Origin: Candidatus Uhrbacteria bacterium RIFCSPHIGHO2_02_FULL_57_19
GTDB taxonomy: Bacteria; Patescibacteriota; Patescibacteriia; 2-12-FULL-57-11
Assembly: GCA_001791115.1 (NCBI GenBank)
Contig: MGDZ01000002.1
Location: forward strand, 1 to 29,690
DNA length: 29,690 nt
Direction: 5' to 3'
Shown here: one piece after another, positions 19,113 to 27,482 of the stretch
Layout: each line of letters begins with the position of its first letter
How positions within the stretch are numbered: the first letter of the stretch is position 1
The notes under the pieces: model-generated
Database searches by the model: none
Told to the model about the DNA's origin: nothing
Seen by the model: only the letters and a program-made list of their open reading frames with translations
Translations under genes and position numbers: made by a program

Positions 19113-20029
19113 AGATTGCACGCTGTTCGGATTAGTGACGGAAGCTCTTCGTACCGTTCGGCGATATGAACTCCGACCGCGCGGAGCGCTTCTTCTTTTT
19201 CTTCTACCGTACCCCGGCCGCGCTCGATGAGCGCCCCGGCGTGTCCGATCGGAGTGCCGGCCGGGAGATTCTTCCCGAACCTGCCGCCGATAAAGACGGC
19301 GATGGGCTTGGTGAACCGCCGCGCCCGTATCATATCAGCAATTTCAAATTCGTAGAGGCCGCCGACTTCTCCGAAGACGACTACACCCTTCGTCAGAGGA
19401 TCCGTTTCAAACATCGGCAGAAGATCGGCGTAGGAGGTTCCGATAAGGTAATCCCCGCCGATGGCGACAGAGGTGGATTGCCCGAGGCCCGCGCGGCGGA
19501 GCATCCAGGAAAGCTCGTTCGTCATGCCGCCCGAGCGGGAAATGACGCCAATGGGTCCCGGCGCGTAGATGCGCGAGGGATCGTCCCCGCCGATCATGCC
19601 AATCCGCCCGCGTCCCGGCGCGATGACGCCGACCGATGCGGGGCCGAGAATCCGCACTCCCCGAGAGCGCGCGGCGGCGAGACATTCAGCGACATCCCGG
19701 ATGGGCATGCGCTCGGTCACCACATGGATGAGCGGGATGCCGGCGGCGATGGATTCAAGAATCGCTGACTTCGCGAACTGCGGGGGCACGTAGACCGCCG
19801 AGACATGGATGCCGGGATGCGCGCCGATGGCCTCCGCCACCGTATTGTACACCGGAACACCGCCGGCCATCTGCCCGCCCTTTCCGGGCGTCACCCCGCA
19901 GACCACATTCGTCCCACCTGCCTTGCCGGCAGGCAGGTACACCCGCATGGCGACCGCCGCGCGCCCGCCTTCTTTTCCAGTGATACCCTGCACGAGCACA
20001 CGGGGATGATGGTCAAGAAGGATTGACAT
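19109..20029 (-). CDS. ccsA: Citryl-CoA synthetase alpha-type subunit (CoA-ligase part of ATP-citrate lyase)
   Basis: This 306-residue protein has the CoA-binding and ligase domains shared by SucD and ATP-citrate lyase. It has LVQGITGKEG (12-21), GVTPGKGGQ, GPASVGVIAPG (129-139), VISRSGGMTNEL (162-173) and the phospho-histidine His263 in TPIGHAGALIERGRGT. GPASVGVIAPG and SVAIGGDYLIGTSYADLL resemble the ATP-citrate lyase versions. Residues 32-38 (LPAGKAG) are a palindrome insertion between MRVY and GTNVV, next to the CoA-binding loop. With its neighbours it would make citryl-CoA from citrate, CoA and ATP. A succinyl-CoA synthetase role is the alternative. Confidence 0.82.
   Translation of the reverse strand: MSILLDHHPRVLVQGITGKEGGRAAVAMRVYLPAGKAGGTNVVCGVTPGKGGQMAGGVPVYNTVAEAIGAHPGIHVSAVYVPPQFAKSAILESIAAGIPLIHVVTERMPIRDVAECLAAARSRGVRILGPASVGVIAPGRGRIGMIGGDDPSRIYAPGPIGVISRSGGMTNELSWMLRRAGLGQSTSVAIGGDYLIGTSYADLLPMFETDPLTKGVVVFGEVGGLYEFEIADMIRARRFTKPIAVFIGGRFGKNLPAGTPIGHAGALIERGRGTVEEKEEALRAVGVHIAERYEELPSLIRTACNL
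19916..19938. repeat. Dispersed palindrome, copy 4 (inside the citryl-CoA synthetase alpha gene)
   Basis: A copy of the CCTGCCTGCCGGCAGGCAGG palindrome with one extra base. It is read in frame as YLPAGKAG. Confidence 0.8.
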
Positions 20030-20030
20030 A

Positions 20031-21269
20031 TTATGCCACCGCCGAATTCCCGAAAGGTCCCGAATCTCCCGAATTAGTGAGATTCGGGTTGATTCGGGTA
20101 TTCGGTGGTAGTGATTGAATCATGTCCATGAGAACGCCGGCTGTTTCGGTCATCGGAGTTTCCGCGCCGAAATAACGGAGAGTAAGTCCGAGCTCGCGGG
20201 CCGCCTCTTCCATAATCCGCCGCCCCTCTTCCTCTCCGGGACCGGCGCGGCGGACGACGATGGGATAGCGAGGCCGGACCTCGCGGAGCGCGTCCACGAT
20301 CCCCGCGAGCGTCTCGTCAATCTGCGTGAAATTCGCCACCCCGCCGCAGATCCAGAGTCCGCGGAGTCCGGGCTTCGAGAGCACGACGCGCGCGAGCGAC
20401 GCCACTTTCTCCCGCGGAGGGTTCCCGGAATACTCGGAATAGTTTGCGGGCCTACCGCCCGCGGCAAGCAGGGCGTCCATGTTCGCGAGCGAGGCGCCGC
20501 CGCCGGAAAAAAGAATCCCGACGTCCCCGCCGAACTCGATGTACTTTGACGCGGTGCCGCGATGCGCGAGCGGTCCGGCGTCGATCGCGCGCGCCGCACG
20601 TTCACGGTCCGTGGGCCCTCGGCCGAGAACCGTGCGCTCTTCGAGTGCCGACCACTCCGGGTGCCGGAACGCCGCGTCGTCGTCCAACGCCACTTTGGCG
20701 TCAGCGGCAACGAATCTTCCGTCAGAGGTTCGTACCAAAGGATTGATCTCAATCTGCCGCGCGTCCTCACCAACAAACGCATCACCCAAGAGTTCAATGA
20801 TCTTCCGAAGCTCTCCCCGCTCGTCTTCGGAAACAAGCTCGGATACTTTTTCTCCAACTGTGGAATCTAAAAAAAACCGACGTGGAGGGTGGCTTGCCTC
20901 AATCTCCATCCCACCTGACGTCGAGAATAATACTGCTGGACGCCCCGCTGTCTGATCATAGATAACGGAAATGTAATATTCCTTGGCAACGGGGAGGACT
21001 TCCTCTACTAAAACGCTCCGCACCGACTCACCAAGAAGCGTCGAGCCAAGTAGATTTTGGACTGCGACAACAAGCTCTTCGCGCGATCGAACGCCGCGCA
21101 CCCCGCCGGCCTTTCCCCTGCCGCCGGCAAGCACCTGGGCTTTCACCACGAGCGGAAATGAGCCGTGCGCGGCGCCGACCGCCTCCGAGGAGCGTACGAG
21201 AACCCCGCGCGGCACGGGAATGCCTGCGCGCGCGAGGATCGCCTTCCCTTCATGCTCATACAAATTCAT
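20031..21269 (-). CDS. ccsB: Citryl-CoA synthetase beta-type subunit (ATP-grasp and citrate-binding part of ATP-citrate lyase)
   Basis: This 412-residue protein has an ATP-grasp domain (MNLYEHEGKAILARAGIPVP, VVKAQVLAGGRGKAGGV at 41-57, QIEINPLV at 172-179) and a C-terminal domain. That domain carries the ATP-citrate lyase markers: ILFSGGGASLANMDAL, GGRPANYSEYSGNPP (271-285), WICGGVANFTQIDETLAGIVDALRE, IVVRRAGPG and FGAETPMTETAG. SucC lacks the 'ANYxEYSG' and 'GGVANFT' blocks, so citrate is the likely substrate. The last ~20 residues come from an inverted-repeat segment. The gene is first in the operon, one base before the alpha-subunit start. Its start codon lies at the base of a regulatory hairpin. 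Confidence 0.84.
   Translation of the reverse strand: MNLYEHEGKAILARAGIPVPRGVLVRSSEAVGAAHGSFPLVVKAQVLAGGRGKAGGVRGVRSREELVVAVQNLLGSTLLGESVRSVLVEEVLPVAKEYYISVIYDQTAGRPAVLFSTSGGMEIEASHPPRRFFLDSTVGEKVSELVSEDERGELRKIIELLGDAFVGEDARQIEINPLVRTSDGRFVAADAKVALDDDAAFRHPEWSALEERTVLGRGPTDRERAARAIDAGPLAHRGTASKYIEFGGDVGILFSGGGASLANMDALLAAGGRPANYSEYSGNPPREKVASLARVVLSKPGLRGLWICGGVANFTQIDETLAGIVDALREVRPRYPIVVRRAGPGEEEGRRIMEEAARELGLTLRYFGAETPMTETAGVLMDMIQSLPPNTRINPNLTNSGDSGPFGNSAVA
20042..20106. repeat. Inverted repeat that forms the 3' end of the citryl-CoA synthetase beta gene
   Basis: Several CCCGAAT/ATTCGGG words (GAATTCCCGAA, TCCCGAATCTCCCGAATT, then AGATTCGGG, TTGATTCGGGTATTCGG) can pair. They are translated as a Pro/Asn-rich tail beyond the normal end of the protein. 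Confidence 0.65.
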
Positions 21270-21403
21270 ACCCCGTTAGAAGTCTGATCATTCATTGTTA
21301 ATGATGTGCGCTCGCAAAAAAATGTTTTCTTCGAAAACCCCGTTTATTCGGCACGGAAAAATTTATAAATTTTTCTGCTCAGGACTTCTAACGGGGCATA
21401 GGA
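21270..21403 (-). promoter_or_regulatory. Leader with mutually exclusive hairpins upstream of the ATP-citrate-lyase-type operon
   Basis: The transcript should start near 21403. Segment A (21383-21396, CCCCGTTAGAAGTC on the minus strand) is a perfect 14-bp complement of segment C (21271-21284, GACTTCTAACGGGG), which ends one base before the start codon. Segment B (21338-21344, AACGGGG then TTTT) can pair with the first 7 bases of A. A:C would hide the translation start; A:B would free it. A three-codon reading frame (ATG CCC CGT TAG) begins the leader. No known riboswitch class is recognised. Confidence 0.6.
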
Positions 21404-21409
21404 AGAAAA

Positions 21410-21438
21410 ACTTTACCACCGTGATACCCCGCTGGCAA
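21410..21438 (-). promoter_or_regulatory. Promoter of the ATP-citrate-lyase-type operon
   Basis: On the minus strand: TTGCCA (21433-21438), 17 bp, TAAAGT (21410-21415). Confidence 0.62.
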
Positions 21439-21443
21439 GATAT

Positions 21444-21474
21444 AAAAAATGGGACAGAAAACATGATCCTGTCC
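21444..21474 (-). terminator. Terminator of the GlmU-like gene
   Basis: GGACAG / CTGTCC form a 6-bp stem with an 11-nt loop, followed on the minus strand by CATTTTTTATA. It lies 20 bp after the stop codon. Confidence 0.75.
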
Positions 21475-21493
21475 TAAACCCGCGCCCTCGGCC

Positions 21494-22267
21494 CTACTTA
21501 TATATCTCAAGGAACATGCGCTCGGCTTGGGCCAACTGTTCCGGCGTGTTCACGCCGAGCGCCTCGCGCGCGTCCTCGAGCGGAAAGGTCTCGACGGCGA
21601 CACCCTCCGAGACCGCCAGACCCAGGAGATCGGTGAGGTAATACTCTCCCTGGGCGTTCTCACACCCTACTTTCGGAAGATGGTCCCAGAGCCACTTCGC
21701 CCGGAAACATAAGAATGACGGATTCACTTCGGTGACGCGGAGTTCGGTTCCCGTCGCGTCCTTCGCCTCGACGATGCGCTGCACCCGGCCGTCCCCGTTT
21801 CGGATGACGCGTCCCCAGTCGGCGAACCCGGCGCGCCACCCGGAGAAGTCGGGGAGCGGAACCGTCGCCATGGTGAGCGTCGCGCCGCTCGCCACATGCT
21901 TCTCGGCGAGGCGCCGGATCGTCTTTTCCCTGATAAGCGGATGGTCGCCGTATAGGACAAGCACGTTCTCCGCGTCCCCCAGATCCGGACGGGTGCAGAG
22001 CACGGCGTGCCCGGTGCCGCGCGGCTCGGGCTGGAGCACAAGCCGGACATCCGGCGGGATGGCGGCGAATACCTTGGACTCGACCGCCGGACCCACGACG
22101 AGCGTAATCCCTCTCGCTACTCCGCTCTTCTCGATGGCATCAAAGAGCCGGAGAAGCATGGGCTTCCCGGCAATGGGGACGAGAACTTTGGGCACGCCGG
22201 GGAAGGCCTGGTGGATGCGCTTGCCTCGACCAGCGGCCAGAACGACCACGTCAACGGTTCTATTCAT
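21494..22267 (-). CDS. Sugar-phosphate nucleotidyltransferase, GlmU N-terminal type
   Basis: This 257-residue protein matches the pyrophosphorylase domain of GlmU, which makes UDP-GlcNAc from UTP and GlcNAc-1-phosphate for peptidoglycan. It has LAAGRGKRIHQAFPGVPKVLVPIAGKPML (residues 10-38; Lys27 is catalytic), QPEPRGTGHAV, VLYGDHPLI, GRVIRNGDGRVQRIVEAKDA, VNPSFLCF, and NAQGEYYLTDLLGLAVSEG. The left-handed beta-helix acetyltransferase half of GlmU is absent, so GlcN-1-P acetylation must come from elsewhere or the protein uses another sugar. It stands alone between the citrate operon and 5S rRNA, with a palindrome copy in its leader. Confidence 0.88.
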   Translation of the reverse strand: MNRTVDVVVLAAGRGKRIHQAFPGVPKVLVPIAGKPMLLRLFDAIEKSGVARGITLVVGPAVESKVFAAIPPDVRLVLQPEPRGTGHAVLCTRPDLGDAENVLVLYGDHPLIREKTIRRLAEKHVASGATLTMATVPLPDFSGWRAGFADWGRVIRNGDGRVQRIVEAKDATGTELRVTEVNPSFLCFRAKWLWDHLPKVGCENAQGEYYLTDLLGLAVSEGVAVETFPLEDAREALGVNTPEQLAQAERMFLEIYK

Positions 22268-22283
22268 ATGACCGAACTATTCT

Positions 22284-22310
22284 ACCTGCCTGCCGGCAGG
22301 CAGGCAGGCA
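22284..22310. repeat. Dispersed palindrome, copy 5 (leader of the GlmU-like gene)
   Basis: A full palindrome with an extra CAGG unit on one side. It lies 17 bp upstream of the ATG, between the predicted promoter and the start codon. A TAGAAT at 22278-22283 directly downstream of it could also act as a -10 box. Confidence 0.8.
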
Positions 22311-22323
22311 CGAAAGTGCGCAT

Positions 22324-22353
22324 ATTGTTTCGCATACCGCGCACCCTTGTCAA
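22324..22353 (-). promoter_or_regulatory. Possible promoter of the GlmU-like gene
   Basis: On the minus strand: TTGACA (22348-22353), 18 bp, AACAAT (22324-22329). The -10 box is weak (4 of 6). Confidence 0.45.
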
Positions 22354-22381
22354 ACGCACCACTCTTCCCTCTGTGGAAAAC

Positions 22382-22411
22382 AAAATCTCGGAGCTTGGCT
22401 CCGAGATTTTT
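22382..22411 (-). terminator. Terminator of the 23S-5S transcript
   Basis: AAAATCTCGGAG pairs with CTCCGAGATTTT (12 bp, 5-nt loop), with T-rich flanks. It lies 20 bp downstream of 5S. Confidence 0.88.
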
Positions 22412-22431
22412 GATATCAAAAAAGTCCAGGG

Positions 22432-22551
22432 TTCTGGCGTCGGTCTACTCTCCCGGGCGTTGGTTTACGCCAAGTACCATCAACGCTGGGCGGCTTAACT
22501 GCTCTGTTCGGAATGGGAAGAGGTGTGACCCGCCCGCTCAAGACACCAGAA
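22432..22551 (-). rRNA. rrf: 5S ribosomal RNA
   Basis: About 120 nt on the minus strand. TTCTGGTGTC and GACGCCAGAA pair as helix I. The conserved core CACACCTCTTCCCATTCCGAACAG... and GTTAAGCCGCCC are present, followed by GATGGTACTTGG and the GGGAGAGTAG helix. It is the last gene of the 23S-5S unit. Confidence 0.95.
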
Positions 22552-22565
22552 CTCTGAACGTGTTT

Positions 22566-22676
22566 GATGACGATAACTCTGAATGTGTTGTAACTCGCAA
22601 CTTGTATCTTGTAACAATCGATCGGCGCGAAACGCCAATGTTTCATGTTACATGTTATAAGTTACAAGTTTAGAAC
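22566..22676. repeat. AT-rich repeated words between 23S and 5S
   Basis: Repeated words TTGTAACTC, AACTTGTATCTTGTAAC, ATGTTACATG and TTATAAGTTACAAGTT fill the spacer. No gene is present. Confidence 0.5.
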
Positions 22677-22923
22677 GACTTCGTGTTTCAGTGGGTTTGA
22701 AAAACACAATGACCGATTAGTACGGCTCGGCTCAAGCCCTTGCGGGCCTTACACCTACCGCCTATCAACCTTCTCATCTCGAAGGGGTCTATGAAACCTA
22801 ATCTCGAGGACGGCTTCGCGCTTATATGCTTTCAGCGCTTATCCGTGCCGAATTTCGCTACCCAGCGGTGCCCTTGGCAGGACAGCTGGTACACGAGAGA
22901 TTCGTCCATCCCGGTCCTCTCGT

Positions 22924-23734
22924 CACTTAACCCTCTGTCACCAGAGGAAGTAGACTATATCTTCACCCGCCTTACTTTTCTTTAAAAGTTTGACGGGGTC
23001 AGCGTGTGATAGAAATATCCGTACTTTACCGTATCCATTTCTATCTCACCCTTCCTGCTTAGTAGCAGGTTGGGATCAGTCGTTACGGGGTCAAACCAAT
23101 CGCAGTGCACAACTCACGGAACGTTTTCTTGCGCCTTGTTGCGTAATTGTGCTCCTGAACGGTCAATAGACAATGACACAAGAAGATTTTATCTTTTTTC
23201 GTGAGTGCGGACATTTCTTTCCGAGCCAGCAGATCGCACGCGCGATAGATGACTCGGGCCTGAACTTTCTTGAAGCGCGTGTACGGAAGCAGCCAAGAGA
23301 GAATCGTGCGGACTTGTTTGAATCCGTTGATTCTGATCTCGCTGATCCCATCGTTGCGCCGGGACAAGTAGCCGATTCCCAACTGCGATCTGATCCAATG
23401 TAGGGGTTCTTCATGGCGTGTATCCTGATACAGACAAATCGTTGCCATGAACCGCCACCCACGTAATGTGTCAGTTCGCTTTTTTAGTTGGAACATCAGG
23501 CTTCCGTCTCCGTCAAGAAAGCCGGCGATGTATGCACAGGTTTGCGATTTAGGTCGACTTCCCACGGTATTATCTTTACGGCTTAAGCTGGTCCTCAAGT
23601 ACATGATACCGCTTGTCTCAGGACCGAGCAAGACGTGCGATTACGCAACCAGCGCCGCTCGCAAAGACTTCACCGTTATTAGCTGAATTGTCATCACACC
23701 TTGCGGCGTGAAGTAGCAGGGCCCGTACGGGCCT
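22924..23734 (-). mobile_element. Group I intron in the sarcin-ricin loop of 23S (E. coli 2656/2657)
   Basis: The 5' exon ends CATCCCTAGT and the 3' exon starts ACGAGAGGACC; the join restores the sarcin-ricin loop exactly. The base before the 5' site is U and the last intron base is G, as group I introns require. Core elements on the minus strand are ATACCGTGGGAAGTC (P-like, near 23570), CCCCGTAACGACTGA (R-like, near 23085) and AAGATATAGTC (S, near 22953). The 811-nt intron carries an endonuclease gene. Confidence 0.92.
23083..23631 (-). CDS. LAGLIDADG homing endonuclease of the 23S sarcin-ricin-loop intron
   Basis: This 182-residue protein has one LAGLIDADG motif, YIAGFLDGDGSL (about residues 34-45). 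After it come FQLKKRTDTLRGWRFMATICLYQ, WIRSQLGIGYLSRRNDGISEIRING, and a C-terminal helix-rich part. That layout fits a homodimeric enzyme of the intron-homing class. It lies within the intron, upstream of the R and S core strands, so it occupies a peripheral loop and differs in place from the 16S intron endonuclease. The N-terminal ~30 residues overlap core intron sequence (P-like segment), which suggests that the true start may be further in. Confidence 0.88.
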   Translation of the reverse strand: MLGPETSGIMYLRTSLSRKDNTVGSRPKSQTCAYIAGFLDGDGSLMFQLKKRTDTLRGWRFMATICLYQDTRHEEPLHWIRSQLGIGYLSRRNDGISEIRINGFKQVRTILSWLLPYTRFKKVQARVIYRACDLLARKEMSALTKKDKIFLCHCLLTVQEHNYATRRKKTFRELCTAIGLTP

Positions 23735-23786
23735 ACTAGGGATGAGCCCTCTCAAGTTTCCGCGCCCGTGGTAGATAGGAGACCGA

Positions 23787-24185
23787 CAATGTTGTTACTA
23801 CCCGATTGCTCGGGCGGCGCAGACATTTCTGCCGCGCTCTGCAAGTCGCCATGTCCCGCACCCTATTATTTAATTTAAGGTTTGCGGGACCCCGCTAAAT
23901 TGCGGGGCAGTTCGGACTATATCTTCATCCGATTACTCGGAGTTCGACGTATAGTCTCTGAGGATTCCTTCAATTTCACGAAGGACTTTCCTGCTGATTA
24001 TCTGCGCTGGACGAATTGTTACCATTTTTTGATGTCATCCCCGACCTGATCGGGGATCCAGGCTGGATTCCCGCTTTTGCGGGAATGACATGTATTTGGT
24101 ATCGCCAGATACTTCGATCTCATCTCCTGGAAGAGATCGGCCAGACTTTCCAGCATTTAGTCGAATTTATAGACAGCAAGGTCTT
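23787..24185 (-). mobile_element. Group I intron in 23S (E. coli 2604/2605), without ORF
   Basis: The 5' exon ends GTGAGACAGT and the 3' exon starts TCGGTCTCC; joined, they match the bacterial GAGACAGTTCGGTC. U precedes the 5' site and G ends the intron. R (TCAGAGACTATACG, near 23957) and S (AAGATATAGTCC, near 23913) match the group I consensus closely. The 399-nt intron holds a 58-bp palindromic repeat. Confidence 0.92.
24033..24090. mobile_element. MITE-like palindromic repeat inside a 23S intron
   Basis: The ends are TGTCATCCCCG and GCGGGAATGACA. The inner hairpins are CCCCGA/TCGGGG and TTCCCGC/GCGGGAA. It resembles a repeat seen in many bacterial genomes (from memory). It sits at one side of the R element and should fold as an extra arm of the intron. 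Confidence 0.75.
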
Positions 24186-24229
<44 letters not shown>

Positions 24230-24242
24230 TGGCGAACAGCCA

Positions 24243-24273
<31 letters not shown>

Positions 24274-24289
24274 CGACGGGCCGACATCG

Positions 24290-24647
24290 CTGTCGGTTTT
24301 CGATTCCATGCTTTCGCATGGCGTAGACTATATCTTCATCTCGCCCCGGACCGTAGCGTGTTCTTTCGCGTAGTCTCGGTTGAATTGGCGAGTGTCGGCG
24401 TGTTGCCTTAGCCTTGGCTAAAGCCTCCCCTTTCGGGTCAGTCGTTACGGGGTCAAGGTCAAAGTTTTGTCATTACAAACATACCAACCATGGATTGATC
24501 TCCTGCCCCCAGGGCAGATTTTTTTGTAATGACGAATAGACCTGACTTCCCACGGTATTGCCGGGTGATTTTTAAATCACTGACGGTTCCACCGTAATAA
24601 GCCGAATTTTTGGTACAGGATCGCTCCTGTAGCACCCCGATATTTTA
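24290..24647 (-). mobile_element. Group I intron in the peptidyl-transferase centre of 23S (E. coli 2500/2501), without ORF
   Basis: The 5' exon ends TTTGGCACCT and the 3' exon starts CGATGTCGG; the join matches the bacterial sequence. U precedes the 5' site and G ends the intron. Core elements are ATACCGTGGGAAGTC (P-like, near 24550), CCGAGACTACGCG (R-like, near 24370) and AAGATATAGTC (S, near 24332). The length is 358 nt. Confidence 0.92.
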
Positions 24648-24867
24648 AGGTGCCAAACCGGGTCGTCGATGTGGACTCTTGGACCCGATCAGCCTGTTAT
24701 CCCCGGAGTAGCTTTTGTCCGATGAGCTTCCGCCGTCCTATATCGAACGGTCGGATCACTAGCTTCCGCTTTCGCGACTGCTCGGCTTGTAGGCCTTGCA
24801 GTAAAGCCGGCTTGTGCGCTTGCGCGTCCAGCTCCGTTTCCATCGGAGCTAAGCCGACCTTTGTAAA

Positions 24868-24913
<46 letters not shown>

Positions 24914-27482
24914 ACCAGACGCTGTCTCCTCGGCCGGATTCACGGCTAAGGATCAAGACGACACGGAACGCAAGGGTGGTGTCTCATTGGCGTCCCGCCT
25001 TGCGGCGGGACTCCCACCTACGCTGAACATGCGAAACATGACGCCAACGTCAAGCTGTAGTAAAGCTTCACGGGGTCTTTTCGTCTAACCACGGGTATGG
25101 AGCATCTTCACTCCACTTGCAATTTCGCCGAGTCCCTCGTTAAGACAGTCGCTCAGGCGTTATGCCATTCGTGCAGGTCGGAACTCACCCGACAAGGAAT
25201 TTCGCTACCTTAGGACGGTTATAGTTACCGCCGGCGTTCATCAGCGCTTCAGTTCAGGGCTGCCTCCGCCTTGCGGCGGAATGACCCCTCTCCTTAACGT
25301 TCTGACACTGGCCAGGCATCAGCCCCTATACATCGTCTTTCGACTTAGCAGGGACCTGTGTTTTTGGTAAACAGTCGCTAAGCGTCTTTAGCTGCGCCCC
25401 GTATTGCTACGGGGAGGCCTTATTCCGAAGTTACGGCCGCTATATTGCCGAGTTCCTGAACGAGGGTTCTCTCGTACACCTTGGCACACTTATGCCTACC
25501 CACCTGTGTTGGTTTGCGGTACGGGTCCCGTCGTGCGTAACGTCGCGGTTTTTCTAGGCTCCACCTTTTTCTCCCTTGCCAGCCCTCGCGGGCCAGCTGG
25601 CCACAGCGGCTTGTTCCCCTTGCGGAGTCCTTGCCGCCGCGGATGTACATAGCCAAAACACACGGAGAATACGGTGAAGCGTCGCGCGACGATAACACGG
25701 CGGGAGCGCAGGAATATTAACCTGCTCATCCATCGGCTACGCCCTTCGGCCTCGCCTTAGGACCGGCTCACCCTGGGACGATTTGCGTTGCCCAGGAAAC
25801 CTTGGGTTTACGGTGGACGGGGTTCTCACCCGTCTTTTTGCTACTTATGCCAACATTCTCTCTTCCGAGCGCTCCACCGCGCCTCACGACGCGACTTCAG
25901 CGCACTCGGAATGCTCCCCTACCGCTCACGCCTTGCGGCGCGAGCCCTCGTCTTCGGTATCCAGTTTAGCCCCGGTAAATTTTCAGCGCGCGGCAACTTG
26001 ACCAGTGAGCTGTTACGCTTTCTTTGAAGGATGGCTGCCTCTAAGCCCACCTCCTGGTTGTCGAAGTCGCGACACCACTTTTCACACTTAACTGGAATTT
26101 AGGGACCTTAGACTGAGATCAGGGCTGTTTCCCTTTTGAGCGACGGAGCTTAGCCCCCGTGCTCTGACTGCCGGGATCATTCGTGAGTATTCGGAGTTTG
26201 GTTAGGATGCGTAGGATTTCTCCATCGAATCCCATTCAGTGCTCTACCCCTCACGAACTGTAACCGACGCTAGCCCACAAGCTATTTCGGGGAGAACCAG
26301 CTATCACCCAGCTCGATTGGAATTTCACCTCTAGCCACAGCTCATCCTAGAGTGTTGTACGGCTCACAGGTTCGGACCTCCCCCCCGCTTTCGCGGGGGT
26401 TCATCCTGGCCATGGCTAGCTCGCCGGGTTTCGGGTCTTGTCTACGCCACATTTTCACAAATGGGCGGTGAGCAGTCTTGCGACGGCTCCTCGCTCATAA
26501 GTGAAAAACGCCCTTTCAGACTCGCTTTCGCTGCGGCTTCTCCGCCTCGGCGGATTAACCAAGCGACGCAGATCAAACTCGTTGGCTCATTCTTCAATAG
26601 GAACGCCATCACCCCCACACCTTTTGGACAATGATGATTTTTTCGATGATGTGCTATCACCATCAAACATTGTCCGTACACCCTTTGGATTATCCAAAAG
26701 GTGTGGGGGCTCTGACTCCTTGTAAGCGTATGGTTTCAGATACTATTTCATCGCCCTCCCGGGCTGCTTTTCACCTTTCCCTCACGGTACTGGTTCACTA
26801 TCGATCACGAGATGTGTTTAGCCTTGGGGCATAGTCGCCCCTGTTTCCCACAAGATTTCACGAGTCTCGTGGTACTCAAGAATAATGACAGAAGAGGCAT
26901 GACTCCTTTCGCGTACGGGACTATCACCCGCTATGGTCGGTTTTTCCAAACCGTTCTGCTAGGAAAGACATGGCCCATTTGGGATTCCTCTTCCTCGGCG
27001 TTGCAGGCGCCGAACGCCACTCTCTTACAACGCCCCGTCGGACACAAAGCCCTGAAGCCGCCATACGGCACGTGACCCCGCTTGCGCGGGGCCCGCTTCC
27101 GCACTTGGCCCGACGAGGTTTGGGCTGTTCCCCGTTCGCTCGCCACTACTTGGGGAATGCAGCTACCACTGATTTCTCTGACACGGATGGCACAGAAAAT
27201 CTGTGCGATCTGTGACGAGAAATCTGCGGTAGCAATTTTTTTCTCTTCCTCCAGGTACTGAGATGTTTCACTTCCCTGGGTGCCCTCCCGTCGCCTATGT
27301 ATTCAGCGCCGGGTGATCCCGCCTTCTGCGGGACCGGGTTTCCCCATTCGGAGATCCGCGGATCAAAGGTTGCTTGCCACCTCCCCGCGGCTTATCGCAG
27401 GCTGCTACGTCCTTCTTCGGCATCTCGTGTCTAGGCATCCACCATACGCCCTTATGTGTGCTCCCTTACCCACTGAAACACG

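Noticed and set aside
18345..21269. Reading of the operon as succinyl-CoA synthetase plus citrate synthase
   Set aside because: The beta subunit has ANYSEYSG, GGVANFT and ETPMT blocks known from ATP-citrate lyase, and the 255-residue lyase matches the C-terminal part of ATP-citrate lyase, so citrate cleavage is preferred.
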